Source: Hyphomicrobiales bacterium (GTDB lineage Bacteria > Pseudomonadota > Alphaproteobacteria > Rhizobiales > Devosiaceae). From it: a stretch of DNA of 64,000 bases. Positions 7,350 through 16,680 of the stretch are shown in pieces. How positions within the stretch are numbered: position 1 is the stretch's first letter; every line of letters begins with the position of its first letter. The stretch lies in the NCBI GenBank assembly GCA_026981645.1, contig JALSII010000024.1, positions 1 to 64,000 on the forward strand. Reading direction: 5' to 3'. A program made the position numbers and the translations under genes. The notes under the pieces were generated by a model. The model saw only the letters and a program-made list of their open reading frames with translations. It was not told where the DNA came from and did not search any database.

Positions 7350-8534
7350 ATGAGTCGACACCATAAGATCTTTCTAAGAGTTCTGGCCATTCTTTCCGCG
7401 CTCTATCTTCTCGCCTTTTTTCAGTTTATTGGCGATTCGATCTCAGGAATTGACGGCATTGCGCTGGCCACCGGCAATCCGGCAGGCGGGGATTTCATCA
7501 ACCTTTATTCTGTGGGCCGCATGGTGCTGGAGGGGGAGGCGGTCGCTGCCTATTTCCCAGAGCAGCTCATGCAGTTCCAGCGCTCCCTGATAGAGGATCC
7601 CATCGGCCTTCGCCTGTGGGCCTATCCGCCCCATTCACTGCTGTTTGTATGGCCTTTTGGCGGGTTGTCTTACTTTGTTGCGCTGGCGCTGTGGTCGGCT
7701 CTTGGGCTTGCCGTGCTTGGCCTTGGGGCCCGCCGCATGGGTTTTGGCTGGCTTGAAACTATTCTGATTATGGTCTCGCCGGCCTCCCTCCAGTGCATTT
7801 ATTTCGGTCAGACCGGGAACTTTGCCGCCGGGGCGCTGATGCTGGCCCTGTCCGCCAGAAAGCAAACCGATGCGCTGGCCATCGGCGCAACGGCCCTGCT
7901 CACCATCAAGGCCCAGTTCGGCTTCCTTCTGCCGGTATACTGGGCGCTTGAGAAACAATGGCGGCTGATTGCGCTGGTCAGCGTTGCAACGCTGGCCCTT
8001 TTTGGTCTCACATTTGCGGTTTTTGGCCCCGAAGTCTGGCGTGCCTATTTCGAGGTGACCGTGCCTGCACTCTCTCAATTGGAAAGCTCGGGCACCGGCG
8101 CCTTCATGCAGATGATCCCTTCAACCTTCATGGCCTTTCGCATCCTTGGCTGGGAGGGCGGCACCGCGATGCAGTTCCACCTGGCGTTCGCCGCGCTGGT
8201 TTTTGTCATGCTGGTTTATCGGCTGGCAAAAAGCTCAAACAAGTCGCAAAAACTGGCGCTGATTCTTTTTTCCATTGGCCTGATTACGCCCTACCTGCAT
8301 GTTTATGACCTGTCTTTGCTGGTGGCGGGCGTGTTCGTCATCCTCCGGGCACTGCCGGCCCAAACCGGGTTCCGGGCAGTCGGAATCTATGGTTTTGCCC
8401 TGTTGGGCTGGATATTGCCCCACGCTTTGTTCGGCCTCAACTCCGGCGGCTGGCCCCTGGGGCCGCTGATAATGTTTGCGCTATTCCTGTGGGTGTGGAG
8501 CACCAAGGCCTTCGAGGAACAGAGTATTGAGTAG
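7350..8534 (+). CDS. GT87-like (DUF2029) polytopic membrane protein
   Basis: A 394-residue protein with about ten hydrophobic helices. The first periplasmic loop carries GGDFINLYSVGRMVLEG, resembling the acidic loop of the GT87/DUF2029 family, whose studied members are polyprenyl-phosphate-dependent mannosyl- or arabinosyltransferases. The AYPPHSLLFVWPF stretch after it is also typical. It stands alone on the plus strand, divergent from the oxidase regulator, so the 242-base gap holds both promoters. The sugar and acceptor are unknown. It may contribute to the cell-surface polysaccharide made from the locus at 52-60 kb, but nothing in the sequence links them. Confidence 0.7.
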   Translation: MSRHHKIFLRVLAILSALYLLAFFQFIGDSISGIDGIALATGNPAGGDFINLYSVGRMVLEGEAVAAYFPEQLMQFQRSLIEDPIGLRLWAYPPHSLLFVWPFGGLSYFVALALWSALGLAVLGLGARRMGFGWLETILIMVSPASLQCIYFGQTGNFAAGALMLALSARKQTDALAIGATALLTIKAQFGFLLPVYWALEKQWRLIALVSVATLALFGLTFAVFGPEVWRAYFEVTVPALSQLESSGTGAFMQMIPSTFMAFRILGWEGGTAMQFHLAFAALVFVMLVYRLAKSSNKSQKLALILFSIGLITPYLHVYDLSLLVAGVFVILRALPAQTGFRAVGIYGFALLGWILPHALFGLNSGGWPLGPLIMFALFLWVWSTKAFEEQSIE

Positions 8535-8542
8535 GTTGAGGC

Positions 8543-9037
8543 TCAGCCTTTTTTGAGCGCGTTCTGCACCGCCTGTGCCAGCGCGTTGGTGAAATTCAGG
8601 CGGTCCTTGTGCGTAAAAGCGGCATTATAGCCCCTAATTTCGCCGCTCTCGCGCAAGTCCTGCTTGAGGTCGCGCACGGCCAGCGCCATGCCGATGGAAT
8701 CGGGGGTGAATGGTTTGCCCGTCGGCCCCAGCACCAACGCACCCTTGCTGATAGCCCGGTCGGCCAGTGGAATGTCGGAGGTGATAACGATATCCCGCGC
8801 CGTTGCGTGTTCAACAATCCAGTCATCCGCCACATCCGCCCCTTGCGCGACTATCACATGGCGCACCATAGGGTCATGGGAGGGGCGCAAACCCCCGTTT
8901 GCTACCATCACCGTCACCACCCCTGCGCGGTCAGCGATTTTGAGAATCTCGGCCTTTACCGGGCAGGCGTCGGCATCCACGTAAATTTTCGGGCCATTCT
9001 GGGTCACGTCAGGCGTACTTTCTCTTTCTTCTTTCAT
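8543..9037 (-). CDS. YaiI/YqxD family protein (DUF188)
   Basis: The 164-residue protein matches the widely conserved YaiI/YqxD family. It has the N-terminal motif IYVDADACPVKAEI with three acidic or Cys positions, VTSDIPLADRA, and the LGPTGKPFTPDSIG loop. The fold is PIN-like, so a nuclease role is sometimes proposed, but no activity is established. It converges with the GT87-like gene (8 bases between stops) and diverges from the acyltransferase-like gene. Confidence 0.85.
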   Translation of the reverse strand: MKEERESTPDVTQNGPKIYVDADACPVKAEILKIADRAGVVTVMVANGGLRPSHDPMVRHVIVAQGADVADDWIVEHATARDIVITSDIPLADRAISKGALVLGPTGKPFTPDSIGMALAVRDLKQDLRESGEIRGYNAAFTHKDRLNFTNALAQAVQNALKKG

Positions 9038-9065
9038 TCAGGCCCTATATCAGGTTTGCTCTGGA

Positions 9066-10232
9066 ATGCATCAGTCTGTTGCCGTGCTCTGGGGGAACTG
9101 CCAGTTGGATTTTGAAATTGAAGCGGCCGATGTTGGTGCCATGTTCAGGAAGTTTGTAGACGTGCCATATCTTGTTCAGGCCGACAACAAACAATGGGCG
9201 CCGCTTCTGCGCATTCAACAGCTTGAACTGCTCGACCGTAAAAAACACCCTTTTTTCAAGCATGCCGAAATAAGGCTTTTTGTTGCATTGTCCGGGGGCA
9301 GGGCGGTGGGCCGCATCGCCGCCATCAATGACGCCGTACACAACGGGGTGCATGGAGAAACCACAACCCATTTTGGCTTTTTTGAGTGTATTGATTCGCC
9401 TGCCATCGCCTCGGCCCTGTTCGCAAAAGTCGAGCAGGCGGCGCGGGAGTGGGGACACAACATCGTGCGCGGACCCTTCAACCCTTCGGTCAACGAGGAA
9501 ATCGGGTTGCAGATTGATGCCTTCGACACGCCCAATTTCATCATGATTCCAGGCAATCCCGCCTATTATGCTCCGCTGGTCGAACAGGCCGGTTATGCAA
9601 AATGCATGGACCTGTTTTGTTATCGCATGCAGAACGGGCAAATGAGCGAAAAGCTGCTTGCCGCCTCTCCAACAATCGAAAAACGCCTCAATATCCGCAT
9701 CCGCAAAATTGACAAAAAGAACGTTGAGCGCGACACCATGAAGATATGGAAGGTCTATAACGCCGCCTGGGAGAAAAACTGGTATTGGGTGCCAGCTTCC
9801 AGGGAAGAGTTTGAGATATTGGTGAAAAACCTCAAACAGATAGCAGATCTTGACCTGATTTTTCTTGCCGAGAAAGCAGATGGGGAGCTTGTTGGTTTTA
9901 CTGTTGCTGTACCCAATTTCAACGAAGTAATGATAAAGGTGCGTAACGGGCGCCTGTTTCCCTTCAGCCTGCTCAAAATCCTCTGGCTTTCGCGCCCCGG
10001 TGCCATCAAGTCCATCCGCGTGATGATTATGGGTGTGCTTGAAGCCTACAGGGGCAGGGGCATCGACGCTGTTATGTATGCGCATCAATATCAGGAGGCA
10101 CAACGCAAGGGTTATCAAAGTGCCGAAATGAGCCAGATTCTGGAAACCAACACCATGATGAACCGCGCCGCCGTGCAAATGGGCGGTAAACGCTATAAAA
10201 CCCATCGCATGTATGAGAAAAGCCTCGCTTGA
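9066..10232 (+). CDS. GNAT-like N-acetyltransferase family protein
   Basis: A 388-residue cytoplasmic protein with two acyltransferase-like halves. The N-terminal half has LFVALSGGRAVGRIAAIND and the conserved GPFNPSVNEEIG. The C-terminal half has GELVGFTVAVPNFNE and an acetyl-CoA-loop-like GVLEAYRGRGIDAVMY. Homologues of this type are common in alphaproteobacteria and are annotated only as hypothetical or GNAT-domain proteins. The 28-base gap to the divergent yaiI-like gene leaves little room for a promoter. The real start may be a few codons downstream, since conservation begins near FRKFVDVPY. The substrate is unknown. Confidence 0.65.
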   Translation: MHQSVAVLWGNCQLDFEIEAADVGAMFRKFVDVPYLVQADNKQWAPLLRIQQLELLDRKKHPFFKHAEIRLFVALSGGRAVGRIAAINDAVHNGVHGETTTHFGFFECIDSPAIASALFAKVEQAAREWGHNIVRGPFNPSVNEEIGLQIDAFDTPNFIMIPGNPAYYAPLVEQAGYAKCMDLFCYRMQNGQMSEKLLAASPTIEKRLNIRIRKIDKKNVERDTMKIWKVYNAAWEKNWYWVPASREEFEILVKNLKQIADLDLIFLAEKADGELVGFTVAVPNFNEVMIKVRNGRLFPFSLLKILWLSRPGAIKSIRVMIMGVLEAYRGRGIDAVMYAHQYQEAQRKGYQSAEMSQILETNTMMNRAAVQMGGKRYKTHRMYEKSLA

Positions 10233-10270
10233 AGGGGCTTGAGCGCCCGGAAGTTCAGGAGACCCTTGAT

Positions 10271-11098
10271 ATGACCTCTTCCAATATTCTGTTTCTCGGT
10301 GCCGGACGCATGGGCGGAGCCATTTTGCGCGGCTGGGCAAGGTCCGCCGATATCGGGGAAGGGGTCTGCGTTGTTGACCCCACTCCCGGCGTTGCCGCCG
10401 GTTTTGCTGAAAAATTGGGTGTTTTGGGTATTCAGAGCATTTCCGAACTGCCCTTGGATTATCGCGCCGATGCGCTGGTGCTTGCCGTCAAACCCCAGAT
10501 GATCGAGCAGGCATTACCCCCGCTGGTTCCTTTCTTGAGCCAAAGCGGTGTGATCATTTCCATTGCTGCCGGATTTTCCATCGAACGCATTCAGGCCCTC
10601 TCCCGGACCGGTCAGCCGGTGGTACGCACCATGCCCAACCTCGCCGCAGAAGTTGGCCTCTCAGCCACGGTGGCAGTTGCCAGCGGTGAAGTTGCAGACA
10701 CCCATAGAGAGCTTGCAAATTCCATTATGGAATCAGTGGGCTCCCTGCGCTGGGTTGACGACGAGGAATTGCTGCATGCGGTTACCGCCATTTCAGGCAG
10801 CAGCCCGGCCTATGTGTTCGCGCTGGCCGAAGCGCTCGCCGCTGCCGCCGAACCTTTGGGCCTGAGCAAAGAACTGGGCCAGGATCTGGCCATTGACACC
10901 ATTCTGGGTGCCGCCGCCCTGATGAAAGAGAACCGCGACCCCGCCGACCTGCGCCGTCAGGTGTGCAGCCCCGGCGGCACCACGCTGGCAGCCCTTGAAG
11001 TATTGCAGGGCTCGCCCGGCCTGAACGAGCTTATAATGGATACTGCCAATGCCTGCGTAAAACGCTCCCGGGAACTGGCAGAAATCAAGGGTAAGTGA
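10271..11098 (+). CDS. proC: Pyrroline-5-carboxylate reductase
   Basis: This enzyme catalyses the last step of proline synthesis, NAD(P)H-dependent reduction of pyrroline-5-carboxylate. The 275-residue product opens with the Rossmann motif ILFLGAGRMGGA. It carries VVRTMPNLAAEVG and the family signature in SSPAYVFALAEAL / VCSPGGTTLAALEVL. The start at 10271 is chosen over one 14 codons upstream because CAGGAG lies about 8 bases before it. It follows the acyltransferase-like gene closely and may be co-transcribed with it. Confidence 0.95.
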   Translation: MTSSNILFLGAGRMGGAILRGWARSADIGEGVCVVDPTPGVAAGFAEKLGVLGIQSISELPLDYRADALVLAVKPQMIEQALPPLVPFLSQSGVIISIAAGFSIERIQALSRTGQPVVRTMPNLAAEVGLSATVAVASGEVADTHRELANSIMESVGSLRWVDDEELLHAVTAISGSSPAYVFALAEALAAAAEPLGLSKELGQDLAIDTILGAAALMKENRDPADLRRQVCSPGGTTLAALEVLQGSPGLNELIMDTANACVKRSRELAEIKGK

Positions 11099-11129
11099 CC
11101 CGGAAGCACACTAAATCAACAACTTATCC

Positions 11130-11166
11130 GGTAAAAACGGAATCACTTCGTGAAGCAGTTTTTACC
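11130..11166. terminator. Hairpin terminator between proC and fhs
   Basis: GGTAAAAAC and GTTTTTACC form a 9-bp outer stem, with an inner TCAC-TTC-GTGA hairpin. The T5 and A5 tracts are inside the stem arms, so it can act as a weak bidirectional terminator for the convergent genes. It abuts the fhs stop codon. Confidence 0.5.
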
Positions 11167-12848
11167 TAAAACAGCCCCACGGTTTCCCCGTTTTCGCCGA
11201 TACCGATTTTTTCAGCCGCCGGGTGGCGGGGCAGGCCGGGCATGGTCATGATGTCTCCGCACACCGCAACGATGAACCCGGCACCGGCGGAAAGCCGTAC
11301 CTCACGGATGGGTACCACATGGTGGGTGGGCGCGCCTTTGAGCAACGGATCGGTGGAAAAACTGTAGGGTGTTTTGGCCATGCACACGGGCAGGTGGCCA
11401 AAGCCCTGATCCTGAAAGGCCTGAAACTGGTCGCGTACCTTCTTCTCTCCGATGATATCGTCAGCGCCATAGAGAGAGCGTGCGATATGGCGGGCCTTGA
11501 GCCACAGCTCCATGTCGTCATCGTAAAGCGTGTGAAACTGTGAGGCGTGACTGTCAACCACGCGCACCACCTCTTCGGCAAGGGATGCGGTGCCCGCGCC
11601 CCCGTCGGCCCAGTGGGTGCATTCGTGAGCGGAAACACCAAGCTTTTTGCAATAGGCGATGACTGCTGCAATCTCATCCGCTGTATCGTCAGTGAAGCGA
11701 TTGATGGCAACCAGCGCCGGCACCCCGAACTGACCCATATTGCGAATATGCCGGCCCAGATTTTCAAGCCCGCCCTTCAGGGCGTCCATATTGGTTTCGT
11801 CCAACTGTTTAACATTGGCTCCACCCTGAAATTTCAGCGCTTTTATGGTGGCAACAATCACTGCGGCATCGGGCTTGAGATTGCCTTTGCGGCACTTGAT
11901 GTTGAAGAACTTCTCCGCGCCCAGGTCGGCCCCGAACCCGGCCTCTGTAATTACATAATCCGCCAGTTTCAGCGCGGTTTTGGTGGCAATCAGCGAGTTG
12001 CAGCCATGGGCGATGTTGGCAAACGGCCCCCCGTGGACAAAGGCTGGTGTGTGCTCCAGAGACTGCACCAGGTTGGGCTTGAGCGCATCGCGCAGCAGAA
12101 CGCTCATCGCGCCGGCCGCATTGAGCTGTTTTGCGGTGATGTTTTCCCGGTTCCGGTTCTGCCCGATGACGATTTTTTCGATTCGGTGCTCAAGATCACT
12201 CAAGTCGGTGGCCAGGCACAGGATTGCCATGATTTCCGAGGCAACAGTGATGTCAAACCCGCTCTGGCGCGGAAAACCGTTGGTAACCCCGCCAAGCGAA
12301 GCCACAATATCGCGCAAGGCTCGGTCGTTCATATCCACCACCCGCTTCCAGCTGACCCGGCGGGCGTCGATTTCCAGCGCATTGCCCCAGTAAATATGGT
12401 TGTCAATCATCGCCGAAAGCAGATTGTGGGCCGCCCCGATGGCATGAAAATCCCCGGTAAAGTGCAGATTGATGTCTTCCATGGGCACGATCTGGGCATA
12501 TCCGCCCCCGGCAGCTCCCCCCTTCATGCCAAAACAGGGGCCGAGCGAAGGTTCGCGCAAACAGATTGCCGCCTTCTTTCCCACCCGGCGCATACCATCG
12601 CCCAGACCGACCGTAGTCGTGGTTTTGCCCTCGCCCGCCGGGGTGGGCGTGATGGCGGTGACCAGAATCAGCTTGCCATCGGGACGCCCGGCAAGGCTTT
12701 GAATAAAATCATCATTCAGCTTGGCTTTATAATGCCCGTAGGGTTCCAGCGCATCAGCCCCGATTCCCAGTTCGGCCCCGATCTCCAGAATGGATTTCAT
12801 TTCGGCGGCGCGTGCGATTTCAATATCGCTTTCTATTTCACTGGTCAT
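11166..12848 (-). CDS. fhs: Formate-tetrahydrofolate ligase
   Basis: This enzyme makes 10-formyl-tetrahydrofolate from formate, ATP and tetrahydrofolate in one-carbon metabolism. The 560-residue length is normal for the family. The ATP-binding loop [13 protein letters not shown] is at residues 67-79, followed by [19 protein letters not shown] and the [17 protein letters not shown] substrate region. It is a single gene, convergent with proC. The product could feed purine synthesis or detoxify formate. glyA, another one-carbon gene, is about 30 kb away. Confidence 0.97.
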   Translation of the reverse strand: MTSEIESDIEIARAAEMKSILEIGAELGIGADALEPYGHYKAKLNDDFIQSLAGRPDGKLILVTAITPTPAGEGKTTTTVGLGDGMRRVGKKAAICLREPSLGPCFGMKGGAAGGGYAQIVPMEDINLHFTGDFHAIGAAHNLLSAMIDNHIYWGNALEIDARRVSWKRVVDMNDRALRDIVASLGGVTNGFPRQSGFDITVASEIMAILCLATDLSDLEHRIEKIVIGQNRNRENITAKQLNAAGAMSVLLRDALKPNLVQSLEHTPAFVHGGPFANIAHGCNSLIATKTALKLADYVITEAGFGADLGAEKFFNIKCRKGNLKPDAAVIVATIKALKFQGGANVKQLDETNMDALKGGLENLGRHIRNMGQFGVPALVAINRFTDDTADEIAAVIAYCKKLGVSAHECTHWADGGAGTASLAEEVVRVVDSHASQFHTLYDDDMELWLKARHIARSLYGADDIIGEKKVRDQFQAFQDQGFGHLPVCMAKTPYSFSTDPLLKGAPTHHVVPIREVRLSAGAGFIVAVCGDIMTMPGLPRHPAAEKIGIGENGETVGLF

Positions 12849-12899
12849 GAGGGGGATTGATCCTTGGTGTTTGTGGTGCAGGTTCCGGGAGACTGAGGT

Positions 12900-13655
12900 T
12901 CAGCCTCTTCCGACATAGGGCATGTTTGTTGCCATGATGGTCATAAACTGCACATTGGCATTCAGCGGCAACCCGGCCATATAGACCACTGCATCCACCA
13001 CATGTTCAACATCAAATGTCGGTTCGGGTGCGATTGTGCCATTGGCCTGGAGCATTCCGGTCTCCATTTTGGCGGTCATATCGGTGGCCGCATTGCCTAT
13101 ATCTATCTGTGAACAGGCAATGTTGAGCGCCCGCCCCTCCAGTGAAATGGATTTGGTCAGCCCGGTAATGGCATGCTTGGCGGTATTGTATGGAACAGCG
13201 TTGGGGCGCGGCACATGGGCTGAAATCGAGCCATTGTTGATGATGCGCCCCCCTTGCGGCAACTGGTCCCGCATATGACGAAACGCTTCGCGCGCCACCA
13301 GAAAGGCACCTGTGAGATTGACGTCTATGCCCTCCTGAAAGGTTTCAAGGCTGGTGTCGTCAATGCGAGCGGCGGGCAGGAAGCGCCCCGCATTGTTGAA
13401 CACTATATCGATGCGCCCGAATTTTGCCTTCGCCCTGGCGAACATATCCAGTACCGAAGCCTCCTCGGTAACATCGCAAACCACACCAAGGGCGCTTTCC
13501 TTGTTTGCCTCAGACAAATCCAGCGTTTCCTCCAGGCGCTCGCTTCGCCGCCCGCAGATAACAATATTATATCCGGCGCGTGCCATCCCCAGGGCCGAAG
13601 CGCGTCCGATTCCCGATGTGGCCCCGGTAATCAGGGCGGTTTTTGGTTGTTTCAT
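12900..13655 (-). CDS. SDR-family NAD(P)-dependent oxidoreductase
   Basis: A 251-residue classical short-chain dehydrogenase. The cofactor motif TGATSGIG is at residues 10-17, NNAG at 87-90, and the catalytic set is S143, Y156 and K160 (PYNTAK). The start at 13655 gives a normal SDR N-terminus with GAGG just upstream; the frame extends 17 codons further but adds no conserved sequence. It is transcribed towards fhs, 51 bases away. The substrate is not predictable from these motifs. Confidence 0.9.
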   Translation of the reverse strand: MKQPKTALITGATSGIGRASALGMARAGYNIVICGRRSERLEETLDLSEANKESALGVVCDVTEEASVLDMFARAKAKFGRIDIVFNNAGRFLPAARIDDTSLETFQEGIDVNLTGAFLVAREAFRHMRDQLPQGGRIINNGSISAHVPRPNAVPYNTAKHAITGLTKSISLEGRALNIACSQIDIGNAATDMTAKMETGMLQANGTIAPEPTFDVEHVVDAVVYMAGLPLNANVQFMTIMATNMPYVGRG

Positions 13656-13681
13656 AGGAGCCTCTTTCTGGAGTGATACAT

Positions 13682-13701
13682 GGGATTGGACCTCCAATCC
13701 C
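13682..13701. promoter_or_regulatory. Perfect palindrome upstream of the SDR gene
   Basis: GGGATTGG-ACCT-CCAATCCC is an 8-bp perfect inverted repeat, 27 bases before the SDR start codon. It is short and symmetric like an operator, but could also be a hairpin in the mRNA leader. The remaining 309 bases to the porin ORF hold its promoter and leader: a small GCCGG-TTTA-CCGGC hairpin at 13964-13977 and the ribosome site GGAGG at 14000-14004. No other gene is visible there. Confidence 0.4.
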
Positions 13702-14010
13702 CCCATTTATGGTTGCGATTTTGCTAAAATGCGCCACAAATTAAGGGAAAAGTATCGGAGGTTAACAGTTGGTTACGCCAAGTGTGTTGAATCTGCAACA
13801 AGTGGACCGCAACTGTTTCAGGTTGGTCTCAAACGCCAAAAACCATATTGCGTCCCCCGTGCACATCCTTATGGTCAGTCTTGCGAATCCATGCATGGGA
13901 TCGTTTGTCGGTCGAACGCCGTCACAACGTAGAACCAACTAGGTGTGATCGCGTTTCGACAAACCGCCGGTTTACCGGCATACTCAAATGACTGACTTTG
14001 GAGGTCAATT

Positions 14011-15321
14011 ATGAAAATCAAGAGCCTTATCCTCGGTTCTGTAGCTGCAGCGGGTCTTTCGACCGGTGCAATGGCTGCTGATCTGGGTACCGTTCTGACT
14101 AATCTGGATGTTTGCGATGCGCTGGGCGTTTCCGGCCTGACCATCTCTTCAGACACCAACTGCCTGCAGATCACTGGTGGCGTGAGCTATGAGTTCACCT
14201 GGGGTGATTACAACAACACTGACAGGTACGCTTCCAACCTTCTCACCGGTGGCACTACTGGCATCATGGCACCTGGTGGCCCCGCCGGTCTTGATCTTGA
14301 CTGGAATTCCACCGTTGAGGCCTGGCTGCGGTTCGAAGCTTCTGCTGACAGCAGCTTTGGCACCGCCATGGCTGTGATCCAGATCGAATACACCAATGCC
14401 TACACCGTGGTTAACGAGGGCACTGCCGTTTTGGGCGGTGTCTCGACCTCAATGGTATTCGGCGTTGGTGATGCTTATGTGTCCGTTGGTGACAGCACGG
14501 TTCTGATGGCTGGCCAGAAAGGCACCATCGCCAATTTCGATAACGAAGATCCATTCAACTATCTTGGCCTGTTCAATGCCTCTATCGTTGGCGGCGTGAG
14601 TGGCAACACAGCGTTCCTTGGCACTGGTGGTCATGTGATCCAGGTTACTTCTGATCTGGGTGATGGCTTCTCTGTTGCCGCTGGTCTGGAAAACATCAAC
14701 TCCGGCACTGCAGCCGGTGACGGCACTGCCGTTGGTGTTATCGCTTATGACGGCGACACCGTTGACGCAAACCTGACCGTTCTTGCCGGTGGTGTTCTTG
14801 ACGGCACCATTGAAAACTGGGGCATGCAGGCTGGTATTACCGCTGATCTGGATATGTTCCGGGTCCGTGGCGCTATCGCAGCCGACAACACCGGTTACTG
14901 GAACGCTCTGGGTTCGGCTGAAGCCGAGTTCGATATGTTCACCCTTGCTGTTTCCGGTGAAGCCGGCGCAGCTCCGGTTGGCGTATTCGTCGGTGTTGGC
15001 GGCTCTATCAGTGCCGATGTTACCGACACTGTAACCCTCAACCTCGGTGGCCGCTGGTTCGATCGTGATACCGGTACGACTCCTGCGGAAACAACTTGGG
15101 AAGTCGCTGGTCAGTTGATCGCTGATGTTACTGAAACCATCACCCTTACCGGTGAACTTGGCTACATCGCCAAGAGTGCTCCCGGTGCTGATGCCGACAT
15201 TTACTTTGGTGGTGACATTGCTTGGGCACCTGGTGGCGGCTTTGAAGCTTCCGTTGGCGCAGAAGCTAACACCAATGGAGCCTATCAGGTTTCATTCAAC
15301 GCCAGCAAAGATTTCGAATAA
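14011..15321 (+). CDS. Major outer-membrane porin, Porin_2-like
   Basis: The 436-residue product has a clean signal peptide cut after AMA (residue 22). The mature part is made of alternating Gly/aromatic/polar beta strands typical of 16-strand alphaproteobacterial porins, and ends in an aromatic residue near the C-terminus (DFE). C35 and C51 in the N-terminal loop are placed as in many Rhizobiales porins. The frequent GGT, GTT and CTG codons suggest high expression. It has a strong GGAGG site, a long leader and its own terminator, so it is monocistronic. It should let small solutes cross the outer membrane. Confidence 0.85.
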   Translation: MKIKSLILGSVAAAGLSTGAMAADLGTVLTNLDVCDALGVSGLTISSDTNCLQITGGVSYEFTWGDYNNTDRYASNLLTGGTTGIMAPGGPAGLDLDWNSTVEAWLRFEASADSSFGTAMAVIQIEYTNAYTVVNEGTAVLGGVSTSMVFGVGDAYVSVGDSTVLMAGQKGTIANFDNEDPFNYLGLFNASIVGGVSGNTAFLGTGGHVIQVTSDLGDGFSVAAGLENINSGTAAGDGTAVGVIAYDGDTVDANLTVLAGGVLDGTIENWGMQAGITADLDMFRVRGAIAADNTGYWNALGSAEAEFDMFTLAVSGEAGAAPVGVFVGVGGSISADVTDTVTLNLGGRWFDRDTGTTPAETTWEVAGQLIADVTETITLTGELGYIAKSAPGADADIYFGGDIAWAPGGGFEASVGAEANTNGAYQVSFNASKDFE

Positions 15322-15348
15322 GCTTTTTAGCTTAAAAAGAATCGGAGG

Positions 15349-15377
15349 AGGCCCGGCATCAGCCGGGCCTTTTTTTA
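15349..15377 (+). terminator. Rho-independent terminator of the porin gene
   Basis: AGGCCCGGC-ATCA-GCCGGGCCT, a perfect 9-bp GC-rich stem, is followed by seven more T. It lies 28 bases after the porin stop. The 187 bases from here to the next start show no other feature I can support. Confidence 0.93.
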
Positions 15378-15564
15378 TCCGGATATATTTCTGGGGTCAC
15401 ACTGCAGTTTTTGCAGTGTTCAGGCTAGGCAGGTCTCTCGAAAAAACTTGGAACAGCTGAGAAAGCTCTGGAAATCTCCATAATCTTGGCACAAGGTTGC
15501 AAAGTGGTGGCTCTGCTTCCAGAGAATATTGTCGGTTTTAAGATGGCTTGAGGTGGGTAAAGAA

Positions 15565-16524
15565 GTGACACGAATTTTACAACTGTTAAGGGCTTGTGGC
15601 ATTACATTGGCAATTGCCACGCCATCACTGGCAAATCCATTGCCCCCGGGGCAGAACTCCACTTCCTCTTTGAACCAGATCATGCAGTTTTCCACCGTCA
15701 GCCCGGCTTTTGTGACCATTGTTACCTCAGAAAGTGCAGGGATTCTGGTTGCCACGCAGAATGGCGATGCAGGTGATGAAGTGGATACAATAGCCACAGA
15801 AGCTCCTGTGCTTGACAGCTTTCGCTGGGTAGCTGAACGGAACAGGGAAGGAGAGTTTTTCCTGACAGGCAATACTCCTACTGAGGGGTTGCAGAACTTT
15901 TTGCGCCTGCGTGCCGGAGACCAGGCCCTTGATCGCACATCCGTTGCCGGCGGGGCACCCGAGCGTTTTGCCAGATCAGCGGTTGCGTCCATAAGGACGC
16001 TGAAAGAGCTTTTGTCGGGGCGTGTTTCCTATGAAAATGGTGTCTGGTCACTCTCTGGTTTGGCAGTAGATGAGGGCCATCGCCGCCAGGTTCTTGAAGA
16101 GATCAGACAGGATTTAGGATTGAATGACTGGGAAATTAATATTGCACTTCTTTCCCCATTCCAGCTCTGCACAAGGATTATTGATGCATTTTCCCGGGAA
16201 CAGACGATACTTTTTGCCCCGGCGAGTGCTGAGTTGACCGCTCAGTCCAGTGATGTGGTGCAAGGCCTGGCTGAGAAGTTGAAAAACTGCCCGTCAGCAA
16301 AAATATTTGTTGCTGGACACACTGATGCTGATGGCCCAGATGAGGATAATATGACATTGTCAGTCAGGCGGGCAGAGGCAGTTGTAGAAACGCTTATTGC
16401 CGCCGGGGTATCCGACACCCGCCTTTATGCAATTGGCTATGGGGAAACTCTGCCCATTGCCAGCAATGAGTCCGCGGCAGGAAAAGCGCTCAATCGACGT
16501 ATAGTGTTCGAGCTTGAAGAATAA
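15565..16524 (+). CDS. OmpA-family envelope protein with BON-like repeats
   Basis: The GTG at 15565 is chosen because GAGGTGGG lies just upstream and it starts a normal signal peptide ending at SLANP. The 319-residue product has a middle region resembling paired BON-type modules (FRWVAERNREGEFFLTGN and SYENGVWSLSGLAVDE). The C-terminal OmpA peptidoglycan-binding domain carries GHTDADG, LSVRRAEAV, YGETLPIASN and NRRI. It should tether the outer membrane or a periplasmic complex to the cell wall. Two small membrane-protein genes follow at 15 bases and directly, suggesting a three-gene operon. Confidence 0.85.
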   Translation: MTRILQLLRACGITLAIATPSLANPLPPGQNSTSSLNQIMQFSTVSPAFVTIVTSESAGILVATQNGDAGDEVDTIATEAPVLDSFRWVAERNREGEFFLTGNTPTEGLQNFLRLRAGDQALDRTSVAGGAPERFARSAVASIRTLKELLSGRVSYENGVWSLSGLAVDEGHRRQVLEEIRQDLGLNDWEINIALLSPFQLCTRIIDAFSREQTILFAPASAELTAQSSDVVQGLAEKLKNCPSAKIFVAGHTDADGPDEDNMTLSVRRAEAVVETLIAAGVSDTRLYAIGYGETLPIASNESAAGKALNRRIVFELEE

Positions 16525-16539
16525 GAGAGCAGTGACGAA

Positions 16540-16680
16540 ATGTTTTTTGAAACAGTTGCTTACATAGCTGATACCTACATGTGGTTTCTGATCGCGGCCC
16601 TTGTGATTGGCATTGTAACCGGTTGGGTGGCAGCAGGCGATGACGACAAAACACCGACCGGGCAGGGGAGAGATCAATAG
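16540..16680 (+). CDS. 46-residue single-pass membrane protein
   Basis: A 47-codon ORF lies exactly between the OmpA-like gene and the next gene: its TAG is followed at once by the next ATG. The product has one hydrophobic helix (about residues 15-33, MWFLIAALVIGIVTGWVAA) and a short charged tail GDDDKTPTGQGRDQ. GAGAGCAGTGACG upstream offers a modest ribosome site. The tight packing and clean helix argue that it is real. No function is known; the glycine spacing (GxxTG) resembles helix-helix contact motifs. Confidence 0.7.
   Translation: MFFETVAYIADTYMWFLIAALVIGIVTGWVAAGDDDKTPTGQGRDQ

Noticed and set aside
9045-10340. Long minus-strand open frame opposite the acyltransferase-like gene
   Set aside because: It has no domain-like sequence, odd composition rich in His/Phe/Gly, and is fully antisense to a gene with GNAT-like motifs.
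11547-12860. Long plus-strand open frame opposite fhs
   Set aside because: It mirrors the codon pattern of fhs, which has all enzyme motifs; the plus product is not recognisable.
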